DNA from: Mycolicibacillus parakoreensis
GTDB lineage: Bacteria > Actinomycetota > Actinomycetes > Mycobacteriales > Mycobacteriaceae
Assembly: GCF_022370835.2 (NCBI RefSeq)
Contig: NZ_CP092365.1
Coordinates: 930,001-994,000, forward strand
Reading direction: 5' to 3'
DNA length: 64,000 nt
Made by a program: the position numbers and the translations under genes
The notes under the pieces: model-generated
Told to the model about the DNA's origin: nothing
Seen by the model: the letters and a program-made list of their open reading frames with translations, nothing else
Database searches by the model: none
In this document: positions 13,085-21,914 of the stretch, piece by piece
Numbering within the stretch: position 1 is the first letter of the stretch
Layout: the number at the start of each line of letters is the position of its first letter

Positions 13085-13829
13085 TGCAGAACACCTTGGC
13101 GACACAGAGTTCCGGGGTGACGAACGGCTCCAGCTCCACCTGCAGCGAGGAGGCGGCGCAGCGTTCGGGTGCGGAGCCCGGATCGGCGTCGGCCAGCCCC
13201 TGCAGCAACCCCAGATGGATCCCGCAGCTGACCTCCGGATACTCCAGCGCCAGCTCACGCACCGGGCAACCACGCAACCGGATGGTGCGCTGGCGGGCGG
13301 CCCGCCCGGTGCTCGGAACATCCGCAGCGGTGGTCGAGGTGTCCGGGTCGGGGGCGAAGCCCATCCGCTCGAACACCGTGGTCGCCAACGCGGTCTGCGA
13401 CTCCAACCGGTCCTCGTCGTCGCTGGCGGCGCCGTCGGCCTCGGGGGTCTCGGTGAGGATGCGCGCCGCCCACCGGCGGCCCGCGCGCTGCGCCTTCTGG
13501 CGGCGCTCGGCGACGGTGTCACCGAGCTCCATCGCCAGCACCTCCACCACGCTGCGGTAGTCCATGCGCCCCTGCACCGCCACATACCCGGTGCGGGGTC
13601 GGCCCACGCCTTGGCGGTTGATCCGGGTGCGCGCGACCAGTCCCGCGGAGCACAGCCCGTCGAGATGGAAACGGATCGTGGTCACGTGCAGACCGGTGCG
13701 CTGCGCCAGGGTGGTGACGTCCACCGCGCCGTTGTACTCGCGGACCAGGCCCAGTACCCGGTCGCGCTGCCGGTTGCGTGGCCAGCGCGCCTGGCGATCC
13801 GGCTGCTGTCCGGTGCGGTCCTGGTCCAC
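13077..13829 (-). CDS. HTH regulator with SufR-like cysteine-rich C-terminus
   Basis: 250 residues. The N-terminal winged HTH (about 20-75: DVTTLAQRTGLHVTTIRFHLDGL) is ArsR/SufR-like. The C-terminus carries GCPVRELALEYPEVSC, with cysteines at 188, 202, 224, 242 and 248. This CP-x(n)-P-x-VSC pattern recalls SufR and related Fe-S sensor repressors that respond to iron, redox state or NO. The start chosen is the GTG at 13829, because AAGGAGG lies eight bases upstream; a further GTG at 13868 would add 13 residues. It is translationally coupled to the globin gene. Cluster binding and ligand are inferred. Confidence 0.78.
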   Translation of the reverse strand: MDQDRTGQQPDRQARWPRNRQRDRVLGLVREYNGAVDVTTLAQRTGLHVTTIRFHLDGLCSAGLVARTRINRQGVGRPRTGYVAVQGRMDYRSVVEVLAMELGDTVAERRQKAQRAGRRWAARILTETPEADGAASDDEDRLESQTALATTVFERMGFAPDPDTSTTAADVPSTGRAARQRTIRLRGCPVRELALEYPEVSCGIHLGLLQGLADADPGSAPERCAASSLQVELEPFVTPELCVAKVFCND

Positions 13830-13989
13830 TCGGATAGCCTCCTTCAACCGCGTGACGATACGTGACACCTGCAGGTCGCCAACGTATTTAGCGGACAGCG
13901 ATCCTTGATTTTAGCATCGGGGCCGGCTGCCGGGGGTGTGCCGGTGATCACCCTCGTTCGCCGATCGCCACCATAACCGACACCGCCGG

Positions 13990-13995
13990 TAGCCT
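13990..13995 (+). promoter_or_regulatory. -10 box (TAGCCT) of fadD36, leaderless spacing
   Basis: TAGCCT is separated by seven bases from the fadD36 GTG at 14003. No ribosome site is present, so a leaderless mRNA is expected. Confidence 0.55.
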
Positions 13996-14002
13996 CAGGT
14001 TC

Positions 14003-15409
14003 GTGCTGTTGACCTCGCTGAATCCCGACACCGGGCCCGATCTCGCCGACGCCGTCCGCATCGACGGCGCCACGCTGAGCCGCAGCGACCTGATCGGCGC
14101 GGCCACCGCGGTCGCCGAACGGGTCGGGGGGCTCTCCCGGGTCGCGGTGCTGGCCACCCCCACCGTGTCGACCGTGCTCGCAGTCGCCGGCGGGCTGCTC
14201 GCCGGAGTGCCGGTGGTGCCGGTGCCCCCGGATGCCGGCGCCACCGAACGCGCCCACATGCTCGCCGATTCGGCCGCCCAGACCTGGCTCGGCGCCGCCC
14301 CCGACGACGACGGGGGCCTGCCGCAGATCCCGGTGCGCCGCTACGCACGGTCGTTTCACCGCTACCCGGAACCGCCCGCGGAGGCCACGGCGCTGATCAT
14401 CTACACCTCCGGCACCACCGGGCTGCCCAAGGGGGTGCCGGTGACCCGCCGGGCCATCGCCGCCGACCTCGACGCGCTCGCCGCCGCGTGGCAGTGGGGC
14501 CCCGAGGACGTTCTGGTGCACGGGCTGCCGCTGTTCCACGTGCACGGCCTGGTGTTGGGGCTGCTGGGGTCGCTGCGGGTCGGCAACCGCTTCATCCACA
14601 CCGGCAGACCCACCCCCGCGGCCTACGCCGAGGCCGCCGGCCACGGCGGCAGCCTGTATTTCGGGGTGCCCACCGTGTGGTCGCGGATCATCGCCGAGCC
14701 GGCCGCGGCGGGCACGCTGAGCGCGGCACGGCTGCTGGTCAGCGGCTCCGCGCCGCTGCCGGTGCCGGTCTTCGACGGGCTCGCCGCGCTCACCGGCCAC
14801 CAGCCGATCGAACGCTACGGCAGCACCGAGTCGTTGATCACGCTCTCCACCCGGGTGGCGGGGGAGCGGCGCGCCGGCTGGGTGGGGTTGCCCCTCGACG
14901 GGGTCACGACCCGGCTGGTCGACGAGACCGACGCGGCCGTCCCGCACGACGGAGAGACCATCGGCCGGCTGCAGGTGCGCGCCCCCACGCTGTTCGACGG
15001 CTACCTCAACCGGCCCGAGGCCACCGCCGAGGCGTTCGACGCCGACCGCTGGTACCGCACCGGCGACGTGGCCGTCATCGACGACGTCGGCATGCACCGC
15101 ATCGTCGGGCGCGAATCGGTGGACCTGATCAAAACCGGGGGCTTTCGGGTCGGCGCCGGCGAGATCGAGACGGTGCTGCTCGGCCACCCCGGCGTGGCCG
15201 AAGCCGCGGTCGTCGGTCTGCCCGATGCGGATCTGGGCCAGCGGATCGTGGCGTTCGTCGTCGGCGCGGCCTCCGCCGAGGAGCTGATCGGGTTGGTCGC
15301 CGAGCAACTGTCGGCACACAAACGCCCCCGCGAGGTGCGGCTGGTCGACGCACTGCCCCGCAACGCGATGGGCAAGGTGTTGAAAAAGGAATTGATCACC
15401 GAGAGCTGA
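14003..15409 (+). CDS. fadD36: Acyl-CoA synthetase FadD36
   Basis: AMP-forming ligase of 468 residues that activates a carboxylic acid to its CoA thioester. It has the phosphate loop YTSGTTGLPKGVPVT, the YGSTESL adenine motif, the YRTGDVA hinge and the C-terminal catalytic Lys in GKVLKKE. It matches Rv1193 in length. The short length and motifs are also like malonyl/methylmalonyl-CoA synthetases (MatB), so the substrate may be a dicarboxylic acid rather than a long-chain fatty acid. A TAGCCT box seven bases before the GTG indicates leaderless expression. Confidence 0.88.
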   Translation: MLLTSLNPDTGPDLADAVRIDGATLSRSDLIGAATAVAERVGGLSRVAVLATPTVSTVLAVAGGLLAGVPVVPVPPDAGATERAHMLADSAAQTWLGAAPDDDGGLPQIPVRRYARSFHRYPEPPAEATALIIYTSGTTGLPKGVPVTRRAIAADLDALAAAWQWGPEDVLVHGLPLFHVHGLVLGLLGSLRVGNRFIHTGRPTPAAYAEAAGHGGSLYFGVPTVWSRIIAEPAAAGTLSAARLLVSGSAPLPVPVFDGLAALTGHQPIERYGSTESLITLSTRVAGERRAGWVGLPLDGVTTRLVDETDAAVPHDGETIGRLQVRAPTLFDGYLNRPEATAEAFDADRWYRTGDVAVIDDVGMHRIVGRESVDLIKTGGFRVGAGEIETVLLGHPGVAEAAVVGLPDADLGQRIVAFVVGAASAEELIGLVAEQLSAHKRPREVRLVDALPRNAMGKVLKKELITES

Positions 15410-15506
15410 CCCGGCGCCGCGCGGCTGTGGTTAGGCTAATCCGCAACGGGGAACCACACACCCGAACACCGGACGGTCCGGTGGAACTGAGAGGGGCATC
15501 CGCAGC

Positions 15507-15791
15507 ATGAAACGACTCGGGCTGACCATCGTCACCGCCTTCACCGCGCTGGCTTTCCTGCTTTCGGGGTGCTCCGCCGGGGTGATCAACAAGGGCGGGG
15601 ACACCACCTGCAAGGAATACAACGGCCTGGAGGACGACAAGCAGCGCGACGCGGTGGAGAAGATGATCCAGGACCGCAAGTCCGAGGAGGGCTCCAACCT
15701 GGAGGTCTCGGCCGTGCAGGTCTCGGTGGGGGCGTTCTGCAAGACCGTCGGCAAGGACAGCAGCACGATCAGCGAAGCCGACCTGGGCTGA
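15507..15791 (+). CDS. Small secreted lipoprotein, possibly HdeA-like
   Basis: 94 residues. The signal peptide ends in lipobox LLSGC (Cys about 22), giving a mature protein near 70 residues with two further cysteines (TTCKEYNGL and AFCKTV) that could form a disulfide. The CKEY...LEDDKQRDAV...FC layout resembles actinobacterial proteins annotated as HdeA-like acid-stress chaperones, a weak similarity I cannot confirm. Ribosome site GAGAGGGG precedes the ATG. A TAGGCT -10 candidate lies at 15432-15437. It converges on dapD with a 14-base gap. Confidence 0.72.
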   Translation: MKRLGLTIVTAFTALAFLLSGCSAGVINKGGDTTCKEYNGLEDDKQRDAVEKMIQDRKSEEGSNLEVSAVQVSVGAFCKTVGKDSSTISEADLG

Positions 15792-15805
15792 CCCGCCCCG
15801 GTCGG

Positions 15806-16750
15806 TCAGTTGGCGTGCAGGGCCTCGTTGAGCGCGATGCCCTGCCCGTCCCGGGAGACCGCCTCCACCGCACCGGAGACCGAGTTGCGGCGAAACAGTA
15901 GATTGTTCGCCCCGGAGAGTTCGCGGGCCTTCACCGTCGTGCCGTCGGGCAGCGCCACCTTGGTGCCGGCGGTGACATACAGGCCGGCTTCGACCACGCA
16001 GTCGTCGCCGAGGGAGATGCCCAGCCCGGCGTTGGCGCCCAGAAGGCATCGCTGACCGATCGAGATGACCTGGGTGCCGCCGCCGGACAGGGTGCCCATG
16101 ATCGAGGCGCCGCCGCCGACGTCGGAGCCGTCACCGACGACCACCCCGGCCGAGATGCGGCCCTCGACCATGGAGGCCCCCAGGGTGCCGGCGTTGAAGT
16201 TGACGAAGCCCTCGTGCATCACCGTGGTGCCCGACGCCAGGTGCGCGCCGAGGCGCACCCGGTCGGCGTCGGCGATGCGCACCCCGGCCGGCACCACGTA
16301 GTCGACCATGCGGGGGAACTTGTCCACCCCGTAGACGGTCACCGGGCCGCGCCGGCGCAGCCGGGCACGCACCGTCTCGAATCCGTCGACCGGGCACGGC
16401 CCGTGGTTGGTCCAGACCACGTTGGTCAACACCGCGAACAGTCCGTCGGCGTTGAGCCCGTGCGGGGTGACCAACCGGTGGGAGAGCAGATGCAGCCGCA
16501 GGTAGGCGTCGTAGGCGTCGGTGGCCTTGGCCCCCAGGTCGCCGACGCCGGTGCGCACCGCGACCGTCTCGGTGCCCCGGTCCTCGTCGCGCCCGGTCAG
16601 CGCCGCGAACTCGTCGGGCACCTCCGCGGCCGACAGCCGCGCGGTGCCGCCGTCGGCGTCCTCGCGAAGTTCCGGTGCCGGAAACCAGACGTCGAGAACC
16701 GATCCGTCCGCGGCCAGTGTCGCCAACCCAATACCCGAAGCTGCACTCAC
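15806..16750 (-). CDS. dapD: Tetrahydrodipicolinate N-succinyltransferase DapD
   Basis: Transfers succinyl from succinyl-CoA to tetrahydrodipicolinate, committing the succinylase branch of lysine/meso-diaminopimelate synthesis. The 314 residues have the actinobacterial DapD N-terminal domain ([19 protein letters not shown]), then a left-handed beta-helix of hexapeptide repeats (about 160-270; [20 protein letters not shown]) and a C-terminal [14 protein letters not shown] segment. Nearly colinear with Rv1201c. The GTG start gives [16 protein letters not shown] and follows a TAGCCT box by seven bases, so the mRNA is probably leaderless. In M. tuberculosis dapD and dapE are adjacent; here two unrelated genes separate them. 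Confidence 0.95.
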   Translation of the reverse strand: MSAASGIGLATLAADGSVLDVWFPAPELREDADGGTARLSAAEVPDEFAALTGRDEDRGTETVAVRTGVGDLGAKATDAYDAYLRLHLLSHRLVTPHGLNADGLFAVLTNVVWTNHGPCPVDGFETVRARLRRRGPVTVYGVDKFPRMVDYVVPAGVRIADADRVRLGAHLASGTTVMHEGFVNFNAGTLGASMVEGRISAGVVVGDGSDVGGGASIMGTLSGGGTQVISIGQRCLLGANAGLGISLGDDCVVEAGLYVTAGTKVALPDGTTVKARELSGANNLLFRRNSVSGAVEAVSRDGQGIALNEALHAN

Positions 16751-16757
16751 CCCGGTC

Positions 16758-16763
16758 AGGCTA
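16758..16763 (-). promoter_or_regulatory. -10 box (TAGCCT) of dapD, leaderless spacing
   Basis: Minus-strand TAGCCT is seven bases from the dapD GTG at 16750. The overlapping plus-strand TACTGT (16762-16767) could serve the divergent nitrilase gene. Confidence 0.55.
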
Positions 16764-16813
16764 CTGTCCGCCGCGCACCCTCGCAGCCCCACCCCGGCGC
16801 CCGCCGGGGAACA

Positions 16814-17839
16814 ATGGACGGTATGGCTGGGCTTCCGTCGGTGCGGGTCGCGGCGGTGCTGGCCGCCCCGGTCTTCCTCGACCTGCCGGCGACGCTGGAC
16901 AAACTCGACACCCTGGTCGCCGAGGCGGCCGCCGGCGGGGCGCAGCTGGTGGTGTGCGGGGAGAGTTTCGTCGCCGGGTTCCCGATCTGGAACGGGGTGC
17001 TGGCGCCGATCGACCAGCACGGTTTCCATGAACAGCTGGTGGCGTCGTCGCTGGTGGTGCCGGGTCCTGAAACCGAGCGACTCGGCGCGATCGCCCGCGC
17101 ACACCGGGTGGTGCTGTCGGTGGGGGTCAACGAACGCAACCCCGACAGCCTGGGCCAACTGTGGAACGCCAACCTGATCTTCGATCGCCGCGGGCGCCTG
17201 ATCAACCACCGCCGCAAACTGGTGGCCACCTGGTACGAGCGCCTGACGTGGTCGCACGGCGACGCCCACGATCTGTGCCCGGTCGAGCTGGACGGCTGGC
17301 GACTCGGAGCGTTGATCTGCGGGGAGAACACCAACACGCTGGCCCGGTTCACCCTGCTGGCGCAGGGCGAGCGCATCCACATCGCCAGCTACCCGCCGGC
17401 GTGGCCGTTCGACGGTCGCTCGGCGGACTACGACTACGACCTGGTGCGCAACATCGAACTGCGCGCGGCCGCCCACGCCTTCGAGGGCAAGGTCTTCGTG
17501 GTCGTGGCCGCCACCGCCCTCGACGCGGCCGCGCTGGGCGCGGTGGCCGGTGACGACGAGCGCCTGCGGGCCGCGCTGACCGCCACCGCCCCGGCGGCGA
17601 TGATCCTCGGGCCCGACGGGCGGCTGGTGTCCGGGCCGCTGACCGAGCCGGGAATCCTGCACGCCGAGCTGGACCTGCAGCGCGAGATCGTCGCCAAACA
17701 GGCCCACGACATCGTCGGCACCTACAACCGGGCCGACATCTTCCGGCTGACCGTCGACACCCGCCGCCCCACCCTCCTGCAGCGCCGCGACCGGCCCGAC
17801 GGTCCCGACGAGCTCGACCTGCCCAGCCCAGAGGGCTAA
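16814..17839 (+). CDS. Nitrilase-superfamily carbon-nitrogen hydrolase
   Basis: 341 residues. The catalytic triad is clear: Glu50 in [12 protein letters not shown], Lys135 in HRRKLVATW and Cys169 in [10 protein letters not shown]. The ERLTW segment after the Lys and overall length fit branch 1 (aliphatic nitrilase/cyanide hydratase type), hydrolysing a nitrile or cyanide derivative to an acid or amide; substrate unknown. Starts at 16814 and 16823 (ATG) are both possible, with GGGGA just upstream. It is inserted between dapD and dapE, diverging from dapD and overlapping the convergent nucleotidyltransferase stop. I know of no M. tuberculosis equivalent here. Confidence 0.87.
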   Translation: MDGMAGLPSVRVAAVLAAPVFLDLPATLDKLDTLVAEAAAGGAQLVVCGESFVAGFPIWNGVLAPIDQHGFHEQLVASSLVVPGPETERLGAIARAHRVVLSVGVNERNPDSLGQLWNANLIFDRRGRLINHRRKLVATWYERLTWSHGDAHDLCPVELDGWRLGALICGENTNTLARFTLLAQGERIHIASYPPAWPFDGRSADYDYDLVRNIELRAAAHAFEGKVFVVVAATALDAAALGAVAGDDERLRAALTATAPAAMILGPDGRLVSGPLTEPGILHAELDLQREIVAKQAHDIVGTYNRADIFRLTVDTRRPTLLQRRDRPDGPDELDLPSPEG

Positions 17840-18672
17840 TAGCCGGGTGTGGCGCCGGGGGCGGCGGCACGCAGCCGCCGCCGCCAGCCACCGAACTGCT
17901 CGGCCAGGACCGGTTCCCCCAACTCGGTCAGCCGCGCGATGTGATCGCCGAGATAGTCGTCGTAGAGCGCGACGAACCCGGCGTGAAGCAGCGCGGTCGC
18001 CGTCTGGCCGCTCGGGGCGGTGGTCCGCCACTGAAACGCCGCGGCCACCAGATCGGCGGCCGGACCGCTGTGGCCGTCCAGGTAGTGGCGCACCGCGGCG
18101 TCGTTGGTGCCCTCCTCGCCGGTCTCGGCGGTGAGCAGGAACCGCGCCGGGAACAGCACCACCTTGGTGGCGCGTCGCACCCCGGCGGCCAGCAGCCCCG
18201 CCGGGTCGGCGGCGTACTGGACAACCTGGTCGGCCAGCACGTCGAGCGCGAACTGCGCGCCGGCGACGATCAACTCCGCGCGGGCGGGCCGCGGCAGGTC
18301 GGCACGGATCTCGGCACCGGCGAGCAGCCGGCCGTGCTCGAACAGGCAGAGCCGATCCAGCGGCGGAAACCGGCCCGCGGCCGTGCCGTCGCGCAGCGAC
18401 GCCGGTGACCCCCAGAACAGCGAGACCCGTTCGTGCAGCGCCGATCCGCCGGCCCGCAGCGCGGCGCCCACCCGGTGCACCGCCGCCGCGTCGGTCGCGG
18501 CGAGCGGATCGGTGAGGATGGCGGCGACGTCGACGTCGCTGACCAGCGGGCTGAACCCGCCGTGGGCGAGGCTGCCGAGGGCGTACACCGCGGCCAGCCG
18601 GTCACCGAACGTGGCGGTGAGCGCCGCGGTGGCCTCGGCCAACACGTCCTCGCCGTCGCTGCTGTTGTCCAC
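17836..18672 (-). CDS. Nucleotidyltransferase, aminoglycoside adenylyltransferase-like
   Basis: 278 residues. The N-terminal polymerase-beta-type nucleotidyltransferase motif is [19 protein letters not shown], with Gly33-Ser34 and metal-binding Asp46 and Asp48. The helical C-terminal half resembles that of ANT(3'')-type proteins and related hypothetical families. Transfer of a nucleotide to an aminoglycoside is possible, but many chromosomal members have no known substrate. GTG start with AAGGAC upstream. Divergent from dapE. Confidence 0.8.
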   Translation of the reverse strand: MDNSSDGEDVLAEATAALTATFGDRLAAVYALGSLAHGGFSPLVSDVDVAAILTDPLAATDAAAVHRVGAALRAGGSALHERVSLFWGSPASLRDGTAAGRFPPLDRLCLFEHGRLLAGAEIRADLPRPARAELIVAGAQFALDVLADQVVQYAADPAGLLAAGVRRATKVVLFPARFLLTAETGEEGTNDAAVRHYLDGHSGPAADLVAAAFQWRTTAPSGQTATALLHAGFVALYDDYLGDHIARLTELGEPVLAEQFGGWRRRLRAAAPGATPGY

Positions 18673-18745
18673 CGGTGTCCTTTCGCCGCGCCGCTACGCC
18701 GACCGTAGAACCTCCACCGGCGTCGGGGTAGAGGCCACCGGTCAC

Positions 18746-18751
18746 TAGGCT
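18746..18751 (+). promoter_or_regulatory. -10 box (TAGGCT) of dapE, leaderless spacing
   Basis: TAGGCT lies six bases before the dapE GTG at 18758. No ribosome site is seen. Confidence 0.55.
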
Positions 18752-18757
18752 GCCGGT

Positions 18758-19819
18758 GTGCTCGATCTGCATGGCGACCCCATCGACCTGACCGCCTCCC
18801 TGGTCGATATTCCCAGCGAATCCCGACACGAGCGGCGCATCGCCGACGAGGTGGAGGCGGCGCTGCGCGCCCAGACCGACGGGTGGGAGATCGTGCGCAA
18901 CGGCGACGCGGTGCTGGCGCGCACCCGGTTGGGGCGGCCCAGCCGGGTGCTGCTGGCCGGTCACCTCGACACCGTGCCGGCCGCCGACAATCTGCCCAGC
19001 CGCCGCGACGGGGCGCTGCTGTACGGCTGCGGCACCGCCGACATGAAATCGGGGGTGGCGGTGTTTTTGCACCTGGCCGCCACCGTGGCCGCCCCCGCCC
19101 ACGATCTGACGCTGGTCCTCTATGACTGCGAGGAGATCGACGCCAGCGCCAACGGGCTGGGCCGCATCGAACGGGAACTGCCCGACTGGCTCGACGCCGA
19201 CCTGGCGGTGTTGGGCGAGCCCACCGACGGCTACATCGAGGCCGGCTGCCAGGGCACCCTGCGGGTGGTGGTGCGCGCCGGCGGAACCCGCGCGCATTCG
19301 GCGCGGTCCTGGCTGGGCGACAACGCCATCCACAAGCTCGGCGCGGTGCTCGACCGGCTGTCCGGCTATCGGCCGCGCCACGTCGACATCGACGGCTGCA
19401 CCTACCGGGAGGGCCTCTCGGCGGTGCGCATCGACGGCGGGGTGGCCGGCAACGTCATCCCCGACGCCGCGTCGGTGACGCTGAACTACCGGTTCGCCCC
19501 GGACCGCACCCCGCAGCAGGCGCTGGCGCACGTCCACGACGTCCTCGACGGTCTGGACGTGAGCATCGAACAGACCGACGCGGCCGCCGGCGCCCTGCCC
19601 GGGCTGGCCGCACCGGCCGCCCGGTCGCTGGTGGAGGCCGCCGGCCAGGTCCGGGCGAAGTACGGCTGGACCGACGTGGCGCGCTTCGCCGCCCGCGGGG
19701 TGGCCGCGGTCAACTACGGACCGGGGGACCCGAACCTGGCCCACGCCCGCGACGAACGGGTACCGGTGGCCACCATCACCGCGGTCACCGCGCTGCTGCG
19801 CGGCTACCTGGGCGGCTGA
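18758..19819 (+). CDS. dapE: Succinyl-diaminopimelate desuccinylase DapE
   Basis: M20 metallopeptidase-family enzyme, 353 residues, removing succinate from N-succinyl-L,L-diaminopimelate after DapC. Zinc ligands are visible in GHLDTVP (His69, Asp71), in [10 protein letters not shown] (bridging Asp) and in DCEEID (catalytic Glu pair). A central dimerisation domain follows, and [14 protein letters not shown] supplies the last His. Equivalent to Rv1202c. Its stop overlaps the convergent ATPase gene by 16 bases. A TAGGCT box six bases before the GTG implies leaderless expression. Confidence 0.93.
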   Translation: MLDLHGDPIDLTASLVDIPSESRHERRIADEVEAALRAQTDGWEIVRNGDAVLARTRLGRPSRVLLAGHLDTVPAADNLPSRRDGALLYGCGTADMKSGVAVFLHLAATVAAPAHDLTLVLYDCEEIDASANGLGRIERELPDWLDADLAVLGEPTDGYIEAGCQGTLRVVVRAGGTRAHSARSWLGDNAIHKLGAVLDRLSGYRPRHVDIDGCTYREGLSAVRIDGGVAGNVIPDAASVTLNYRFAPDRTPQQALAHVHDVLDGLDVSIEQTDAAAGALPGLAAPAARSLVEAAGQVRAKYGWTDVARFAARGVAAVNYGPGDPNLAHARDERVPVATITAVTALLRGYLGG

Positions 19820-21867
19820 CCGGAGGCCACCGCCTGGGCCTCGGCCAACGCCGCCCGCCCGGCCGCGCAGTCCACCCGGGCCGCCAGCCGCGCCAACGGC
19901 TCGTGGGCGTGGATGTCGCCGAGCTGCGCCGCGGTGCGCCAGGCGCCGAGCGCCACCGCCAGCTGGCCGCCGCGTTCGGCGGCGCGGGCCGCGTCACGGG
20001 CGGCGGCGATCGCGCCGTGCCCGTCGCGCATGCAGGCCCGCCGCCACGCCCGCGCCACCCCCAGTTCGGGGGTGAACAACGCCGATTTCGTGCCGTGGCG
20101 CGACTCGGCGCGGCTGAGCGCCTTGGAGGCGCCGGCGACGTCGCCGCGGCGCGCCAGCGCGGTGGCCAACAACATCAGCGACAGCGGCCCCCACGAGTAG
20201 CCGGTCGGTTCCAGCGCCGCCGAGGCGGGCCCGAGCAGCGCGCCCGCCGCCGCGAACTCCTCGGCGGCGATCAGCGCCGTCGCCAACAGCACCTCGCCGA
20301 TGGCGCGGCCGGGCTGCTGCAGCTCGGCGAAGTCGGTGAACCGTTGCGCCAGGTCGCGGGCGGCGGTGAGGTCGTCGGCCATGATCAGCGTGGTCACCTC
20401 GGCCAGCCCGATGGTGAACCGCAGCAACCCGGGGTGTTCGACGGCCAGCGCGCGCCCGGCGGCCGCGCCGACGTCGCCGAACCGGCCCTGCCGTGCCGCG
20501 CAGAGCGCGGCGGCGCTGCCCGCCCAGGCCACCGCGGTGTCCTCGGCGTCGGGCGCGTCGAGGACCGTGGCGGCCACCGCGACAGCACGGTCGAGGTTGC
20601 CGGCGTTCATCGCGAACGTGGCGCTCAACGCATCCAGGGTGATCCGGCCCGCCGCCCCGGTGACCCGCCCGCGGGTGGTCTGCAGAAACGCCGTGGCCCG
20701 CTCCGGCTCGCTGAGCATGAAGAACTGGTTGGCCGCCCGCGGCAGGGCCCAGGCGATCACCTCGGCCTCGGTCAGCGTGGCCGGGTCGACGGCGGCCAGC
20801 ACCGCATCGGCGGCCCGGCCGCGGCCGCGGTAGCCGAGCGCCTGCGCCAACACCAACCGGGCCGGCAGACCCGCACCGGCGTCGAGGGCCGCATCCGCCA
20901 GGCGCTCGGCCAAGCCCAGGTCGCCGAGGCGCAGCGCCTGCTGGGCGGCGGTCACCGTCTCGGTACGCGGCGGTGGGCTGTCACTGGCGATCGCCAGCCC
21001 GGCCAGCCGCAGCCGGTCGCTGACCTGGGGGTCGGCCCGGGTGCTGAGCAGCGCCACCACCGCGGTGCGCCGGTCGCGTGCCTCGGGGCCGTCGGTGCCG
21101 CCGAGGGCGGCCAGCGCCCGCTCGGCGAAGAGCGGATGGGCGGTGTAGACGACCGGGTCGGGCCCGCGCCCGCCCCGCACCCGGGTCTCGGCCGCCCCGC
21201 ACCGTTCGGCGTCGGCCACCGCGTCGGGACCGGTCAGCGTCGTCAGATCGGCCACCGCCAACGGTTCGGTGACCGCCAGGTAATCCAGGACCGCGCGGGC
21301 CTGCGGCGCCAACTCGGCCAGGAACGCGTCGACCTCGGCGGCCTCGGCGGCGGCGGTGGCCGGCCGCGGCGGCGCGACCTCGATGCGCTCCAGCAGCCGG
21401 TCGCTCCAGAGGGCGGCGATGACCGGCGCGGCCAGTTCGGCGCGGGCGCTGACCACCATGCGCGCCGCCCCGGCCAGCGCCAGCTGATACACCAGGGTGG
21501 CCGAGAGCACGTCCAACAGGTGCGCGTCGTCGACGACCAGCAGCAGGTCGCGTTCGCGGCCCGCCCCGACCAACGAGGCGCGCGCCGCGCGCAGCAGGGC
21601 GGCCGGCTTGCCGATGTCGGCCACGTCGATGAGATGGCTGAACGCGCCGAACGGCACACCGCGCTCGGTGGGGGTGCCGGTCACCCAGCGGATCACGGTG
21701 GCGGGCTGCTGCTCGTCGAGCCGCTCGGCGGCGCGGCGGGCCAACGTTGATTTGCCCACCCCGTCGGGGCCCACCAGCACCGCGCCCCGCCGGTCCGGCC
21801 GGCCCAGCGCCGCGTCGAGGCGGGCCAGCGCATCGGCCTGCTCGGGCACCCTCCACTGGATCGACAT
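19804..21867 (-). CDS. Large AAA+ ATPase with TPR-like repeats, lacking the LuxR DNA-binding domain
   Basis: 687 residues. It has an N-terminal P-loop NTPase (Walker [15 protein letters not shown] near 34-46; Walker [13 protein letters not shown] near 130), then a long Ala/Leu-rich helical region (about 280-680) that reads as tetratricopeptide-like repeats. The layout is that of LuxR/MalT-type STAND regulators, but no C-terminal helix-turn-helix is present; the protein ends [17 protein letters not shown]. It sits where M. tuberculosis has Rv1204c. Role unknown; a signalling ATPase acting through partners is possible. A TAAACT box seven bases before the ATG suggests leaderless mRNA. Confidence 0.82.
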   Translation of the reverse strand: MSIQWRVPEQADALARLDAALGRPDRRGAVLVGPDGVGKSTLARRAAERLDEQQPATVIRWVTGTPTERGVPFGAFSHLIDVADIGKPAALLRAARASLVGAGRERDLLLVVDDAHLLDVLSATLVYQLALAGAARMVVSARAELAAPVIAALWSDRLLERIEVAPPRPATAAAEAAEVDAFLAELAPQARAVLDYLAVTEPLAVADLTTLTGPDAVADAERCGAAETRVRGGRGPDPVVYTAHPLFAERALAALGGTDGPEARDRRTAVVALLSTRADPQVSDRLRLAGLAIASDSPPPRTETVTAAQQALRLGDLGLAERLADAALDAGAGLPARLVLAQALGYRGRGRAADAVLAAVDPATLTEAEVIAWALPRAANQFFMLSEPERATAFLQTTRGRVTGAAGRITLDALSATFAMNAGNLDRAVAVAATVLDAPDAEDTAVAWAGSAAALCAARQGRFGDVGAAAGRALAVEHPGLLRFTIGLAEVTTLIMADDLTAARDLAQRFTDFAELQQPGRAIGEVLLATALIAAEEFAAAGALLGPASAALEPTGYSWGPLSLMLLATALARRGDVAGASKALSRAESRHGTKSALFTPELGVARAWRRACMRDGHGAIAAARDAARAAERGGQLAVALGAWRTAAQLGDIHAHEPLARLAARVDCAAGRAALAEAQAVASGQPPR

Positions 21868-21874
21868 CGGCCGG

Positions 21875-21880
21875 AGTTTA
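21875..21880 (-). promoter_or_regulatory. -10 box (TAAACT) of the AAA+/TPR gene, leaderless spacing
   Basis: Minus-strand TAAACT is seven bases from the ATG at 21867. It stands 21 bases from the divergent -10 box of the LOG gene, so the two promoters are back to back. Confidence 0.5.
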
Positions 21881-21901
21881 CGGTGCCGGGCACCCCCCGG
21901 C

Positions 21902-21907
21902 TAGCCT
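21902..21907 (+). promoter_or_regulatory. -10 box (TAGCCT) of the LOG gene, leaderless spacing
   Basis: TAGCCT lies seven bases before the GTG at 21915, the start adopted for the LOG-family protein. Confidence 0.5.
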
Positions 21908-21914
21908 TTCCGAT

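Noticed and set aside
15806..18031. 741-codon fusion of DapD with an upstream extension
   Set aside because: The extra N-terminal part is antisense to the nitrilase and part of the nucleotidyltransferase region; the DapD family start at 16750 has its own -10 box.
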